Assembly: GCA_900321655.1 (NCBI GenBank)
Contig: ONWU01000012.1
Span: forward strand, 1 to 49,277
DNA: 49,277 bases
Direction of reading: 5' to 3'
From: an uncultured Bacteroidales bacterium
Lineage (GTDB): Bacteria > Bacteroidota > Bacteroidia > Bacteroidales > UBA932
How positions within the stretch are numbered: the stretch's first letter is position 1; each line of letters starts with the position of its first letter. Below are positions 25,501-32,648 of this stretch, piece by piece. Both the position numbers and the translations under genes were made by a program. Below the pieces are notes generated by a model that saw only the letters and a list, made by a program, of their open reading frames with translations, had not been told where the DNA came from and made no database searches.

Positions 25501-25530
25501 GACGGCGGCTAACAGAAGAAGGCTATTCAT
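22516..25530 (-). CDS. GH2 beta-galactosidase (LacZ type)
   Basis: A 1004-aa protein of LacZ-like length and order: jelly-roll sugar-binding domain (about 45-210, with GTWDFKYFED and SWLEDQDFWRISGLERDVYL), immunoglobulin-like domain (220-325), TIM barrel (330-620), then beta domains including a C-terminal Bgal small-chain-like domain (750-1000). Acid/base Glu448 lies in SLGNEAGNG and nucleophile Glu514 in ALCEYSHAMGNSNG. HEHNPYTGH and TCHYPQSREFYELCD are further LacZ-type markers. A weak hydrophobic start (MNSLLLLAAVLPYW) could be a signal peptide. It probably removes beta-galactose from complex N-glycan antennae or other galactosides. It overlaps GH3 upstream and GH29 downstream by 8 bases each. 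Confidence 0.93.
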   Translation of the reverse strand: MNSLLLLAAVLPYWQDPQTTSVNAETQRTEVIYFAERADALSKGFRDSENYRSLNGTWDFKYFEDHREMAIPQTWDKIQVPGNWEVQGWGTAIYTNIAYDFCPQNPVAGVLPEAVPAALYHRNFTVPESWKGREVYLNLCGTKSGTYVYVNGEEVGYCEDSKDLARFRITDFLKEGSNELLLKIYRYTQGSWLEDQDFWRISGLERDVYLSSEKVNSGFNFNVISTTTPDFQTGLFQLRMHADAPTKVFYELLDASGTAVADAVFEFSGDILSVTDTIPGIRLWTAETPNLYTLLLQVNGEYTRFHVGFRHLEIATVKDGEREVKAFLVNGQPVKFKGVNLHEHNPYTGHYVTRENLLEDLKLMKLANVNAIRTCHYPQSREFYELCDSLGFYVYDEANIETHGFGYEPKHTMANKTEWLTKHLDRTLNMYYRTANYPCVTILSLGNEAGNGTIFYETYKLLKGLEKDGMNRPVVYERAEGDWNTDFLNPMYPGAEWLRRMGESYSQKPIALCEYSHAMGNSNGSIDWMWDQFYAHKHLQGGFIWDWVDQGLYDKERGWTYGGDYGENAPSDANFCCNGLVNPDRDPHPAYYEIKHVYQNVSIRPVDAAAGVFEVFNRYYFTSLENFTVKYWVERDGKRPFWWFRRSKHFSTAPQTAEQFTVKLPGMKKDGQYRIFFEVSARKDLPLIEKGTILACDEVLLKDTPSERKPRTGRSQLDFTNGDTQVVVRGSQVELVFNKVDGCVKSWKVKGVEMVDPSFGIRPNFWHAPIDNDYGNNAPIRTAQYKEPGKPDSVEAARQADGSVLITVKGQGVRAREQYLVYPDGTLKISVQTAPGKDRNVEIPRLGFRMRVADDAFSYFGRGPVENYWDRASCTFKRIWKTSASAEYYPYVRPQETGHHTDTDWLRIGGLTVARTNEHPFEFNALRMSIEDLDGGPVKSQTHLCDVPVRDYTELCIDYLMSGVGGYDSWGSRPERERTLWSTESYSYSFILTPDRPEKALRYE

Positions 25531-27856
25531 ACAGTACGTTTTGTTTCAGTCGGATGTCATCGGAGGAGGCTCCCACCTGGATTTCGAATTCTCCCTTTTC
25601 CACCACGCGCTCCATCGCGGAATTCACCAGTTCGAAGGCGCTGCGCTCCAGCGGGAGGCTGACGGTGACGGTTTCTCCCGGGCCGATGGCTTTGACGCGC
25701 TTAAAGGCGCACAGCTGCTTGCGGGGCCGGGCCGTAGATGCTACCAGATCCCGGATGTAGACCTGCACCACTTCGTCTCCGGAGAGGCTGCCGGAATTCC
25801 TGACGTCCACTTTAACCACGGTGGCATCCGGCAGGGTGCCTTCCACGCGGAGGTTGGAGTATTCGAAGGTGGTGTAGCTGAGCCCGAAGCCGAAGGGATA
25901 CAGCGGAGCGGCGCTCTCTTCCACATAGTCGTGGCTGTAGGGAACCTTGCGGTTGTAGTACACGGGCAGCTGGCCCACATTGAGGGGAACGCTCACAGAG
26001 AGGCGTCCGGCGGGATTGTACCGGCCCAGAAGGACGTCTGCCAGGGCCGTTCCGCCTTCACCGCCAGGGTACCACAGGGTGAGGAGGGCGTCGGCATTTT
26101 CACTGGTCCACCTCTTGTCCAGCGGACGGCCTTCGATATAGACCACTACCAGCGGGGTCCCGGTGGCCTTGATTTCTCTCAGGAGCTGCGGCTGCAGGCC
26201 CAGAAGGTCCAGGGAACTGCGGTCGAAGCCTTCGCCGGCTTCCATGTCGGAGACGGCGGCCTGGTCCACCACGGCGGCGCCGGTGTCGATGTATTTGGTG
26301 CGGAAGTCACGGGCAGACGAGCCGCCCACCACTACCACGGCTACATCGGCTCTTCTGGCGGCCTGCACGGCCTGGGCGATGTCATTGCTGCGGGTGTCCC
26401 TGATGGCGCAGCCCTTCACATAGGTGACGGCGGCGCCGGCGCTGCGGAGACCGTCCAGCATGGTAACTACGCTTTCGGGGGCCTGCGGGGCGGTATAGTC
26501 TCCCAGCTGGTTGTACTGGTTGTCTGCATTGGGGCCGATAAGCGCAATCCTGGTTCCGGCCCTGAGCGGCAGGATGCCATTGTTCTTCAGCAGGGTGACG
26601 CTTTCCCGGGCCGCCTGGGCCGCCACTTCCACATTTTCGGGGGAACGGACGCCGTCGGCCGCATCTTCCGGAAGGTAGGGGTTGTCGAACAGGCCCGCCT
26701 CGAATTTGCGGATAAGCACGCGCTTCACGGCACGGTCTACATACGCCATGTCCAGGCGTCCGGCTTCTACGGATTCTTTCAGAAGGGCATAGCAGTGGGC
26801 GCCCAGGTCCACATCCACACCGGCCTTCAGGGCCATCTCTCCGGCTTCCTGCCGGTCTTTGGCCACGTGGTGGCTGGCGTAGATGCCGTCTATGCTCTCG
26901 AGGTCGCTTACCACGAAGCCCTGGAAGTTCCAGCGGTCATGCAGCACGCCGGTAAGGAGCTCCTCGTTACAGGTGGTGGGGATGCCGTCGATGGTGTTGT
27001 AGCTGGTCATCACGCTGAGGGCCCCGTTGTCGATGGCCGCCTTGAATGTGGGCAGCACATTTTCTTCCAGGTCCCTGGGGCCGATATGGGAGGGGCTGCC
27101 GTTGTGGCCGCCCTCGGGAATGCCGTAGGCAACGAAATGCTTGAGGGTGGAGATGACGCCCTTCGAAGAGGTGCCCCGCACCATGGCCGATGCCATCTGC
27201 GAGGTAAGATATACGTCTTCTCCGTAGGTCTCTTCCACGCGGGACCAGCGGGGTTCGCGGGAGAGGTCTATCACGGGGCCGTAGCCGATGGTGCCGCCCT
27301 GGGCCATCAGTTCGGAGCCGATCACCTGGCCCACCTGCTCGATGAGTTCCGTATCCCAGGTGGCGCTGAGGCCGATGGAGGTGGGGAACACGGTGGTGCC
27401 GATGGCCATATGCCCGTGGGGGGCTTCTTCGGCCAGGATGATGGGAATGCCCAGGCGGGTGGAGTCTATGGCGTAGTGCTGCAGGGCGTTATAGGCCTTG
27501 ACGGCCAGGCGGGGGTTCAGGCCCGTCTCCAGGGTTTTGCGGGTCCAGGGGTCTGCCCTGAAGGTGGCCCAGAGGCTGCCTCCGTGCTGCTTTTGCACGA
27601 AATCCCGGAAGGCCTGGGTGATGCGCACCTCCCAGGTGGGCTGCTGGGCGCTGTCCTGTTTTTCGTACATCGGCCAGCCCAGCGGACACAGCAGCTGCCC
27701 CAGTTTTTCTTCCAGGGTCATCCGGGAAAGGAGATCATCGGCCCTTTCCTGCGCGCTGCGGGCAGCGTCCTTGTATGCGGGTATCTTTTCTGTGCAGGAT
27801 ATCAGGAGGGAGGCAACGGCCAGACAGGCCATCCATTTGCCGGGAAATGCGAGCAT
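25523..27856 (-). CDS. GH3 beta-glycosidase, lipoprotein
   Basis: A 777-aa protein and first gene of the operon. Signal peptide with lipobox LLISC (Cys21); a start at the second Met (residue 9) would also work. The GH3 N-terminal barrel has EEAPHGHMAIGTTVFPT (143-159), GPVIDLSREPRWSRVEETYGED (193-214) and KHF; nucleophile Asp318 lies in GFVVSDLESIDG. Then come the alpha/beta sandwich domain (about 410-600) and a C-terminal fibronectin-III-like domain. The domain set is that of beta-glucosidases and beta-xylosidases rather than NagZ. Exact substrate unknown; the neighbours suggest action on host or plant glycans. The promoter at 27880-27887 faces away from the polyprenyl synthase gene. Confidence 0.9.
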   Translation of the reverse strand: MLAFPGKWMACLAVASLLISCTEKIPAYKDAARSAQERADDLLSRMTLEEKLGQLLCPLGWPMYEKQDSAQQPTWEVRITQAFRDFVQKQHGGSLWATFRADPWTRKTLETGLNPRLAVKAYNALQHYAIDSTRLGIPIILAEEAPHGHMAIGTTVFPTSIGLSATWDTELIEQVGQVIGSELMAQGGTIGYGPVIDLSREPRWSRVEETYGEDVYLTSQMASAMVRGTSSKGVISTLKHFVAYGIPEGGHNGSPSHIGPRDLEENVLPTFKAAIDNGALSVMTSYNTIDGIPTTCNEELLTGVLHDRWNFQGFVVSDLESIDGIYASHHVAKDRQEAGEMALKAGVDVDLGAHCYALLKESVEAGRLDMAYVDRAVKRVLIRKFEAGLFDNPYLPEDAADGVRSPENVEVAAQAARESVTLLKNNGILPLRAGTRIALIGPNADNQYNQLGDYTAPQAPESVVTMLDGLRSAGAAVTYVKGCAIRDTRSNDIAQAVQAARRADVAVVVVGGSSARDFRTKYIDTGAAVVDQAAVSDMEAGEGFDRSSLDLLGLQPQLLREIKATGTPLVVVYIEGRPLDKRWTSENADALLTLWYPGGEGGTALADVLLGRYNPAGRLSVSVPLNVGQLPVYYNRKVPYSHDYVEESAAPLYPFGFGLSYTTFEYSNLRVEGTLPDATVVKVDVRNSGSLSGDEVVQVYIRDLVASTARPRKQLCAFKRVKAIGPGETVTVSLPLERSAFELVNSAMERVVEKGEFEIQVGASSDDIRLKQNVLYE

Positions 27857-27879
27857 AATACAGATAGTTTGGATTCTTA

Positions 27880-27922
27880 CAAAGATACGGATTTTCCTGT
27901 AAAAGAAAAATGGCTATCTTTG
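27880..27922. promoter_or_regulatory. Divergent promoters: glycosidase operon and polyprenyl synthase
   Basis: CAAAGATA at 27880-27887 reads TATCTTTG on the minus strand, 24 bases before the GH3 start. TATCTTTG at 27915-27922 on the plus strand lies 17-20 bases before the polyprenyl synthase. The 27 bases between them are A/T-rich and hold overlapping -33 regions, so the two units may compete for polymerase. Confidence 0.75.
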
Positions 27923-27939
27923 CATAAATATCTCATTCC

Positions 27940-28914
27940 ATGATGAAAGATTCCGTTTTAGATCAGGCTGTTGCCCAGCTTTTCAATACCATCGAGTTCC
28001 AGGCTCAGCCCGCCGGTCTCTACGACCCTCTCCGCTATATGGTGGCCATCGGCGGCAAACGCATCCGTCCCCGGCTTTGCCTTACTACGTATGGCATTTA
28101 TGCCCAGGATCTTACGCCCTCCATTCTGCAGCCCGCCGCAGGCCTGGAAGTGTTCCATACCTTCACCCTCATCCACGACGACATTATGGACCGCAGCCCC
28201 CTTCGCCGCGGTCACGATACGGTCTGGAAAAAATGGAGCGAAGACACGGCCATTCTCAGCGGAGACGTCATGTGCATTGATGCGTACAAGCGCGTAGCGC
28301 AGGCCCCGCCTGCGGTTCTGCCCCAGGCCCTGGCCCTGTTCTCCAAGACGGCGGCCGAGGTGTGCGACGGCCAGCAGCTGGATATGGACTTCGAGCAGTG
28401 CGGCATTGTGCCGATGGAAGAGTATATGAAAATGATCGGCCTCAAGACGGGTGTCCTCATCGCCTGCGCCGCGCAGATGGGCGCCCTCATCGCCGGGGCG
28501 GATGCCCACAGCCAGCAGTGCCTGTATGACTATGGCTACCAGCTGGGCCTGGCCTTCCAGGTGGCGGACGACTATCTGGATGCCTACGGAGACCAGAAGG
28601 TGTTTGGCAAGCCCATCGGAGGAGATATTCTCAATGAAAAGAAGTCCTGGCTCACGGTGAAAGCCAACGAACTGGGTGCTACGGGGCTGGAAGAGGCCCT
28701 GGCCGCTCCGGCCGTCACTGCCGGGCAGAAGGAAGACAAGATTCGCCGCGTGATGGACATTTACGAGAGCGTGGGCATTGCCCAGGCGGCCCGGGAAGCC
28801 ATAGGAGAGCTCAGCGACAGCGCCATTGCCAAGGCTTCCGCCGCTTCCATGGACCAGGAGGGCTTCGAGAGCCTCAGGCGCTTTGCGGATTCCCTGGTAG
28901 GCCGCGTCAAATGA
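27940..28914 (+). CDS. Polyprenyl diphosphate synthase
   Basis: A 324-aa trans-prenyltransferase. GGKRIRPRLCL (38-48), the first Asp-rich motif HDDIMDRSPLRRG (about 79-91), KTGVLIACAAQMG, and the second Asp-rich motif QVADDYLDAYGD followed by FGKPIGGDILNEKKS are all intact. It condenses isopentenyl diphosphate onto an allylic diphosphate through Mg2+ bound to the two Asp motifs. Product length (GGPP, octaprenyl for quinones, or other) cannot be read safely. The pathway connects to dxs at 46.8 kb. Two adjacent ATGs (27940 and 27943) are possible starts. Its TGA overlaps the ATG of the U32 gene. Confidence 0.92.
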   Translation: MMKDSVLDQAVAQLFNTIEFQAQPAGLYDPLRYMVAIGGKRIRPRLCLTTYGIYAQDLTPSILQPAAGLEVFHTFTLIHDDIMDRSPLRRGHDTVWKKWSEDTAILSGDVMCIDAYKRVAQAPPAVLPQALALFSKTAAEVCDGQQLDMDFEQCGIVPMEEYMKMIGLKTGVLIACAAQMGALIAGADAHSQQCLYDYGYQLGLAFQVADDYLDAYGDQKVFGKPIGGDILNEKKSWLTVKANELGATGLEEALAAPAVTAGQKEDKIRRVMDIYESVGIAQAAREAIGELSDSAIAKASAASMDQEGFESLRRFADSLVGRVK

Positions 28915-30212
28915 TGGACCGGAAAGAACTGGAGATAATGGCTCCTGCAGGCAACTTCGGTTGCCTCACCGCCGCTGTGGAAGGGGGCGCCAATTCCGTG
29001 TACTTCGGCATCGGCCACCTGAATATGCGGTCCCATTCGGCCAACAATTTCTCCCGGGAAGACCTCCCGGAGATAATGCGCATCTGCCGCGCGTACGGAA
29101 TCCGCGGCTATATGACGCTGAATATCACCCTTTTCGGAGAAGATCTCCAGGCAGCATATGAAACGCTGGACGCCGCCAAGGCCGCCGGGGTGGATGCCAT
29201 CATCGCCTCCGACATGGCCTGCATCCTGTACTGCCGGAAAATCGGCCTGGAGGTGCATATCTCCACGCAGCTGAGCATTTCCAACATAGAGTCCCTGCGC
29301 TTTTATTCCCAGTGGGCCGATGTGGTGGTGCTGGCCCGGGAGCTGAACCTGGAGCAGGTGAAGGCCATTCACGAAGCCATCGTTTCCGAAAACATCTGCG
29401 GCCCTTCCGGGCAGCTGGTCCGTATAGAAATGTTCGCCCACGGGGCCTTCTGTATGGCCACTTCCGGCAAGTGCTACCTTTCGCTGGCGGCCTACGGAGA
29501 AAGCGCCAACCGCGGCGCGTGCATGCAGGTCTGCCGCCGGGGTTACGTGGTAACAGACTACGAAACGGGTTTCCAGGTGCACATAGACAACAAGTACCTG
29601 ATGTCTCCCAAGGACCTCTGTACCATCGATTTCCTGGACAAGTTCGTGGATGCGGGCGTGAAGGTGTTCAAGATTGAAGGCCGGGCCCGCAGTGCAGACT
29701 ATGTGAACATTACCTCGGAGTGCTATCGAGAGGCGGCCGATGCCGTGGCCGACGGAACCTATACCCCGGAGCTGGGCGCTTCCTATAAGGAGCGGCTGGC
29801 CACCGTCTTCAACCGCGGCTTCTGGGACGGCTATTACCTGGGAGCGCCGATGGGCGAGTGGAGCGCCAAGTACGGCAGCAGCGCCACCCGCACCAAGGTG
29901 TATGTGGGCAAGGTGACCAACTGGTTTGCCAGGATTGGCGTGGCGGAGATCCAGGTGGAGGCCGCGCCGCTGCGCAAGGGGCAGGACCTTCTGTTTATCG
30001 GCAACACCACCGGTATGCTGGAAATGAAACTGGAAGACCTCTGGCTGGACTTCAAGCCTGTTGAGGAGGTTCCCCAGGGCGTCCGCTGCTCTGTGGCCGT
30101 TCCACTGGATGCTATGCCCCAGGACCAGGTGAACGCCGATGCTGCTCCCGGAGAGAGAATCCATCCCAGAAGGGGAGATAAGGTGTATATCTGGACGTTT
30201 TCCAAAAAATGA
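28911..30212 (+). CDS. Peptidase U32 family protein (TrhP/YegQ type)
   Basis: A 433-aa protein. It begins ELEIMAPAGNFGCLTAAVEGGANSVYFGIG, the usual U32 barrel start, and has the signature EMFAHGAFCMATSGKCYLSLAAYGESANRGACMQVCRRGY, whose Cys residues are the probable iron-sulfur ligands. KVFKIEGRARSADYV closes the catalytic part, and the last 100 residues form a small beta domain. Members once called peptidases are now known in E. coli and Bacillus to hydroxylate tRNA wobble uridine (TrhP) or 23S rRNA (RlhA); the short single-domain form fits the tRNA role best. Translationally coupled to both neighbours by 4-base overlaps. Confidence 0.85.
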   Translation: MMDRKELEIMAPAGNFGCLTAAVEGGANSVYFGIGHLNMRSHSANNFSREDLPEIMRICRAYGIRGYMTLNITLFGEDLQAAYETLDAAKAAGVDAIIASDMACILYCRKIGLEVHISTQLSISNIESLRFYSQWADVVVLARELNLEQVKAIHEAIVSENICGPSGQLVRIEMFAHGAFCMATSGKCYLSLAAYGESANRGACMQVCRRGYVVTDYETGFQVHIDNKYLMSPKDLCTIDFLDKFVDAGVKVFKIEGRARSADYVNITSECYREAADAVADGTYTPELGASYKERLATVFNRGFWDGYYLGAPMGEWSAKYGSSATRTKVYVGKVTNWFARIGVAEIQVEAAPLRKGQDLLFIGNTTGMLEMKLEDLWLDFKPVEEVPQGVRCSVAVPLDAMPQDQVNADAAPGERIHPRRGDKVYIWTFSKK

Positions 30213-31360
30213 CGCGTATGAAACCAATCAAGCATAAACTCTCCAGAAGCATAGTGGAGGCGGTTGTTTTCCTCACCCTCCTGGTTGTCGTCTTTACGCT
30301 GCTGGGCACCCGGATGGGCGGGGCCAATATGATCAAGACCATTATGAACACGGCTCACGACCTCCTTCTGAACACCGTGTTCTACCTGATGGGCATTACG
30401 GTCCTGACGGGCGCCCTGTCCAAACTGATGTCGGAGTTCGGGGTGGTGAGCCTGCTGGAAAAGGTGCTCCGGCCCCTGATGAAACCGCTCTACAACCTCC
30501 CCGGCGTGGCGGCCCTCGGCGGTGTAATGACGTTCCTCTCGGATAATCCGGCCATCATTGCCCTTTCCAAGGACAAGAAGTTTGCGTCCTATTTCAAGAA
30601 ATACCAGCTCATCTCCCTTACCAATTTTGGTACGGCCTTCGGTATGGGCTTCGTGGTCATAGTGACGATGGTGGGCTACACCCAGGTGGGAGCGGCCCTG
30701 GTGGGTTTTGTAGGGGCCATCTGCGGCTCCATCATTTCTACCCGCCTGATGCAGAGAAGCTGTCTGAAAGACTATCCCGAACTGGATTCTCCCGTATCGG
30801 CCACCCTGGAGGAAGGCTTCCCGGAACTGGAGGAAAAGCAGAAGAAGGACAGCGTGTTCATGCGCTTTCTCAACGCCATCCTGGACGGCGGTAAAAACGG
30901 TGTAGAGTTGGGTCTGCAGATTATCCCGGGCGTTCTCATCATCACCACGGCCGTCATTATGATTACCTTCGGCCCGGGCGAAGGGGGCGTGTATGACGGC
31001 TCTTCCTCACAGGGTGTTCCCATCCTGCCCTGGCTGGCAGAGAAGATTCACTGGGTGTTCGAATGGCTGTTCGGCTTCAAGGATATGGAACTCATCGCCT
31101 TCCCGATGACGGCCCTTGGCGCCGTGGGAGCCTCCCTGGGCCTTCTTCCCACCTTCAATGCCGCCGGTATCCTGGACGGTAACGCCATCGCCGTCTTCAC
31201 CGCCATCGGTATGTGCTGGAGCGGTTTCCTCTCCACCCACACCGCTATGCTGGACTCCCTGGGCTACCGCAAGGTTATTTCCAAGGCCCTGGGCGCCCAC
31301 ACCATCGCCGGTCTGTGTGCAGGTGTCATCGCCCACTTCCTCTTCCTCCTTTTCTTCTAA
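30209..31360 (+). CDS. Multi-span membrane protein with Gate-type domains
   Basis: A 383-aa protein with about nine hydrophobic segments (about 17-33, 49-66, 90-106, 134-154, 157-173, 234-252, 288-308, 320-338 and 360-381). Two similar halves contain the pattern of the nucleoside-recognition/Gate fold (GGVMTFLSDNPAIIALSKDKK and FGTAFGMGFVVIVTMVGY). Related proteins are annotated as CD0519/CD1768-type or YjiH-like membrane proteins; the substrate is not known. The start is uncertain: an ATG at 30209 overlaps the U32 stop, and an ATG at 30218 follows closely. It ends 1 base before repeat copy A. Confidence 0.65.
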   Translation: MTRMKPIKHKLSRSIVEAVVFLTLLVVVFTLLGTRMGGANMIKTIMNTAHDLLLNTVFYLMGITVLTGALSKLMSEFGVVSLLEKVLRPLMKPLYNLPGVAALGGVMTFLSDNPAIIALSKDKKFASYFKKYQLISLTNFGTAFGMGFVVIVTMVGYTQVGAALVGFVGAICGSIISTRLMQRSCLKDYPELDSPVSATLEEGFPELEEKQKKDSVFMRFLNAILDGGKNGVELGLQIIPGVLIITTAVIMITFGPGEGGVYDGSSSQGVPILPWLAEKIHWVFEWLFGFKDMELIAFPMTALGAVGASLGLLPTFNAAGILDGNAIAVFTAIGMCWSGFLSTHTAMLDSLGYRKVISKALGAHTIAGLCAGVIAHFLFLLFF

Positions 31361-31361
31361 T

Positions 31362-31468
31362 CCCCTCTCCGCCGCAGCAAGCACTTTTGCCCAAAAACGC
31401 TTGCTGCGGCGTTGTGTGTGACGTGACAGCAAGCGAAAAGTGTCAAAAGTGCGGTGCGCGGTGTAAGG
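31362..31468 (+). repeat. 107-bp structured REP-like repeat, copy A
   Basis: It starts CCCCTCTCC and ends GTGTAAGG. It contains a perfect 12-bp inverted pair, GCCGCAGCAAGC (31371-31382) and GCTTGCTGCGGC (31399-31410), with a 16-base loop. A second, mutually exclusive fold is possible: GCACTTTTG (31381-31389) pairs with CAAAAGTGC (31444-31452), with CGCTTGCTG (31398-31406) and CAGCAAGCG (31427-31435) nested inside. By hand alignment it differs from copy B at 6 of 107 positions and from the inverted copy C at 6. It sits just after a stop codon, upstream of the RAYT-type gene, in the same orientation as copy B. Confidence 0.95.
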
Positions 31469-31574
31469 CTAATTCTAACGTATTATCAATGTGAGAGATT
31501 CTAAAGAAAAGGCATAAGGATTTATCTCATAATCATTTGATTAATATCCGATTATAAGGCAAAATATTTTTCTT

Positions 31575-32519
31575 GTGAAAGATGAAAGAATCTATTTCCT
31601 TTGTCTTATGAATATCAGGAAAAAAAGAGAATCATATCGCAAGGGAGAAGAAGGGTACTACCACTTATGCACAGACGGATGGAAAGACGGTTTAATCTTT
31701 CATAATGCCGCGCAGTTTGCATATGGCCTGATTGTACTTGGACTTCTATGTCTTCGGTTTAATCTGACCATCTACGCTTTTGCTCTAATGCCCAATCATA
31801 TACATCTAATCTTAAAAGGAACAGGGGCTGTCTGTCTGGATGCATTTGATTACTTAAAGCATAAACTCTCTGTCCGTCTCAAGCAGGATGGTCATCCTCC
31901 TCTGCCTGAAGATTATTGGTTCAAGCTAGTGAAGATTGAGGATGAAGAACAGCTTAAACGTGAAATAATATATGTCCTTCGCAATCCCTTGGAAAAGGGA
32001 CAGTATACCGTTGGAGGATATCTGTGGGCAAGCGGGTGGCTCTACTTCTCCGATTTGGTCTATGCCATGGAAGGCACTTCAGCCGCGTCTATGTCCAAGA
32101 GGAGTAAGATCAAATACTTCACCAGCGAGCAGGACATTCCGAACCATTGGATCGCGCATCCTTTTCTGGGCCTTCGCCCGGACTCTTTTGTAGATACGTC
32201 CCTGGTAGAAAAGCTATTTCCTTCTCCAAAAGACTTACGAACGGCACTGGTCAAGGACTACGAAGTTTACTTCCAGATTGCCAGCCGCTTAGGAGAATTA
32301 TGTGAATTCAGTAAGAACGAGATTGCCGGAATAGTGAATCAGACCTTGCAGAAGCGGTTTGGCGGGAGAAATCTGAAGAACCTTACAGAGGAGGATAAAG
32401 GGAAAATGGCCATCATTTTAAATAGAGAGTTCGGCCTAACGTCATATCAAATCTCTACGTCCATCTTCCTCAAAGAACTCGTAGTGCGGCAATTCCTTTC
32501 TTCCAAAGAACTACGATAA
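31575..32519 (+). CDS. REP-associated tyrosine transposase (RAYT, IS200-like Y1/HUH)
   Basis: A 314-aa protein from a GTG start; an ATG at 31608 would give 303 aa and begins closer to the usual family start. The HUH motif is in ALMPNHIHLILKG (His75, His77), and the single catalytic Tyr133 lies in EIIYVLRNPLEKG. The C-terminal 110 residues are helical and likely bind DNA, longer than plain IS200/IS605 transposases, as in RAYTs. RAYTs nick and rejoin single-stranded REP hairpins and are thought to spread them. Two copies of a 107-bp hairpin repeat flank this gene in direct orientation, with a third elsewhere. The gene is AT-richer than its neighbours and lacks the ATCGGCC word, pointing to recent arrival. 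Confidence 0.88.
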   Translation: MKDERIYFLCLMNIRKKRESYRKGEEGYYHLCTDGWKDGLIFHNAAQFAYGLIVLGLLCLRFNLTIYAFALMPNHIHLILKGTGAVCLDAFDYLKHKLSVRLKQDGHPPLPEDYWFKLVKIEDEEQLKREIIYVLRNPLEKGQYTVGGYLWASGWLYFSDLVYAMEGTSAASMSKRSKIKYFTSEQDIPNHWIAHPFLGLRPDSFVDTSLVEKLFPSPKDLRTALVKDYEVYFQIASRLGELCEFSKNEIAGIVNQTLQKRFGGRNLKNLTEEDKGKMAIILNREFGLTSYQISTSIFLKELVVRQFLSSKELR

Positions 32520-32524
32520 TCCTT

Positions 32525-32631
32525 CCCCTCTCCGCTGCAGCAAGCACTTTTGCCAAAAAACGCTTGCTGCGGCGTTGTATGTGACGTGACAGCAAGCGAA
32601 AAGTGTCAAAAGTGCGGGTTGCGGTGTAAGG
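32525..32631 (+). repeat. 107-bp structured REP-like repeat, copy B
   Basis: Same orientation as copy A. It begins 5 bases after the RAYT stop and ends 17 bases before the RNase R stop on the other strand. One arm of the main hairpin carries a C-to-T change (GCTGCAGCAAGC) that leaves a G-U pair. The long-range pair GCACTTTTG/CAAAAGTGC is kept. The differences from A cluster near the 3' end (GGGTTGC instead of GGTGCGC). Confidence 0.95.
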
Positions 32632-32648
32632 GCGGCCGCAGCAAGGGA

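Noticed and set aside
16571-27943. Long plus-strand open frames opposite the GH92, GH29, GH2 and GH3 genes
   Set aside because: They are mirror frames of genes with intact catalytic motifs; no independent start signal or family resemblance.
31383-31398. Repeat copies read as ordinary rho-independent terminators
   Set aside because: The 12-bp stem is not followed by a T-run on either strand; the T-rich part is in the loop. A simple terminator does not explain 107 conserved bases.
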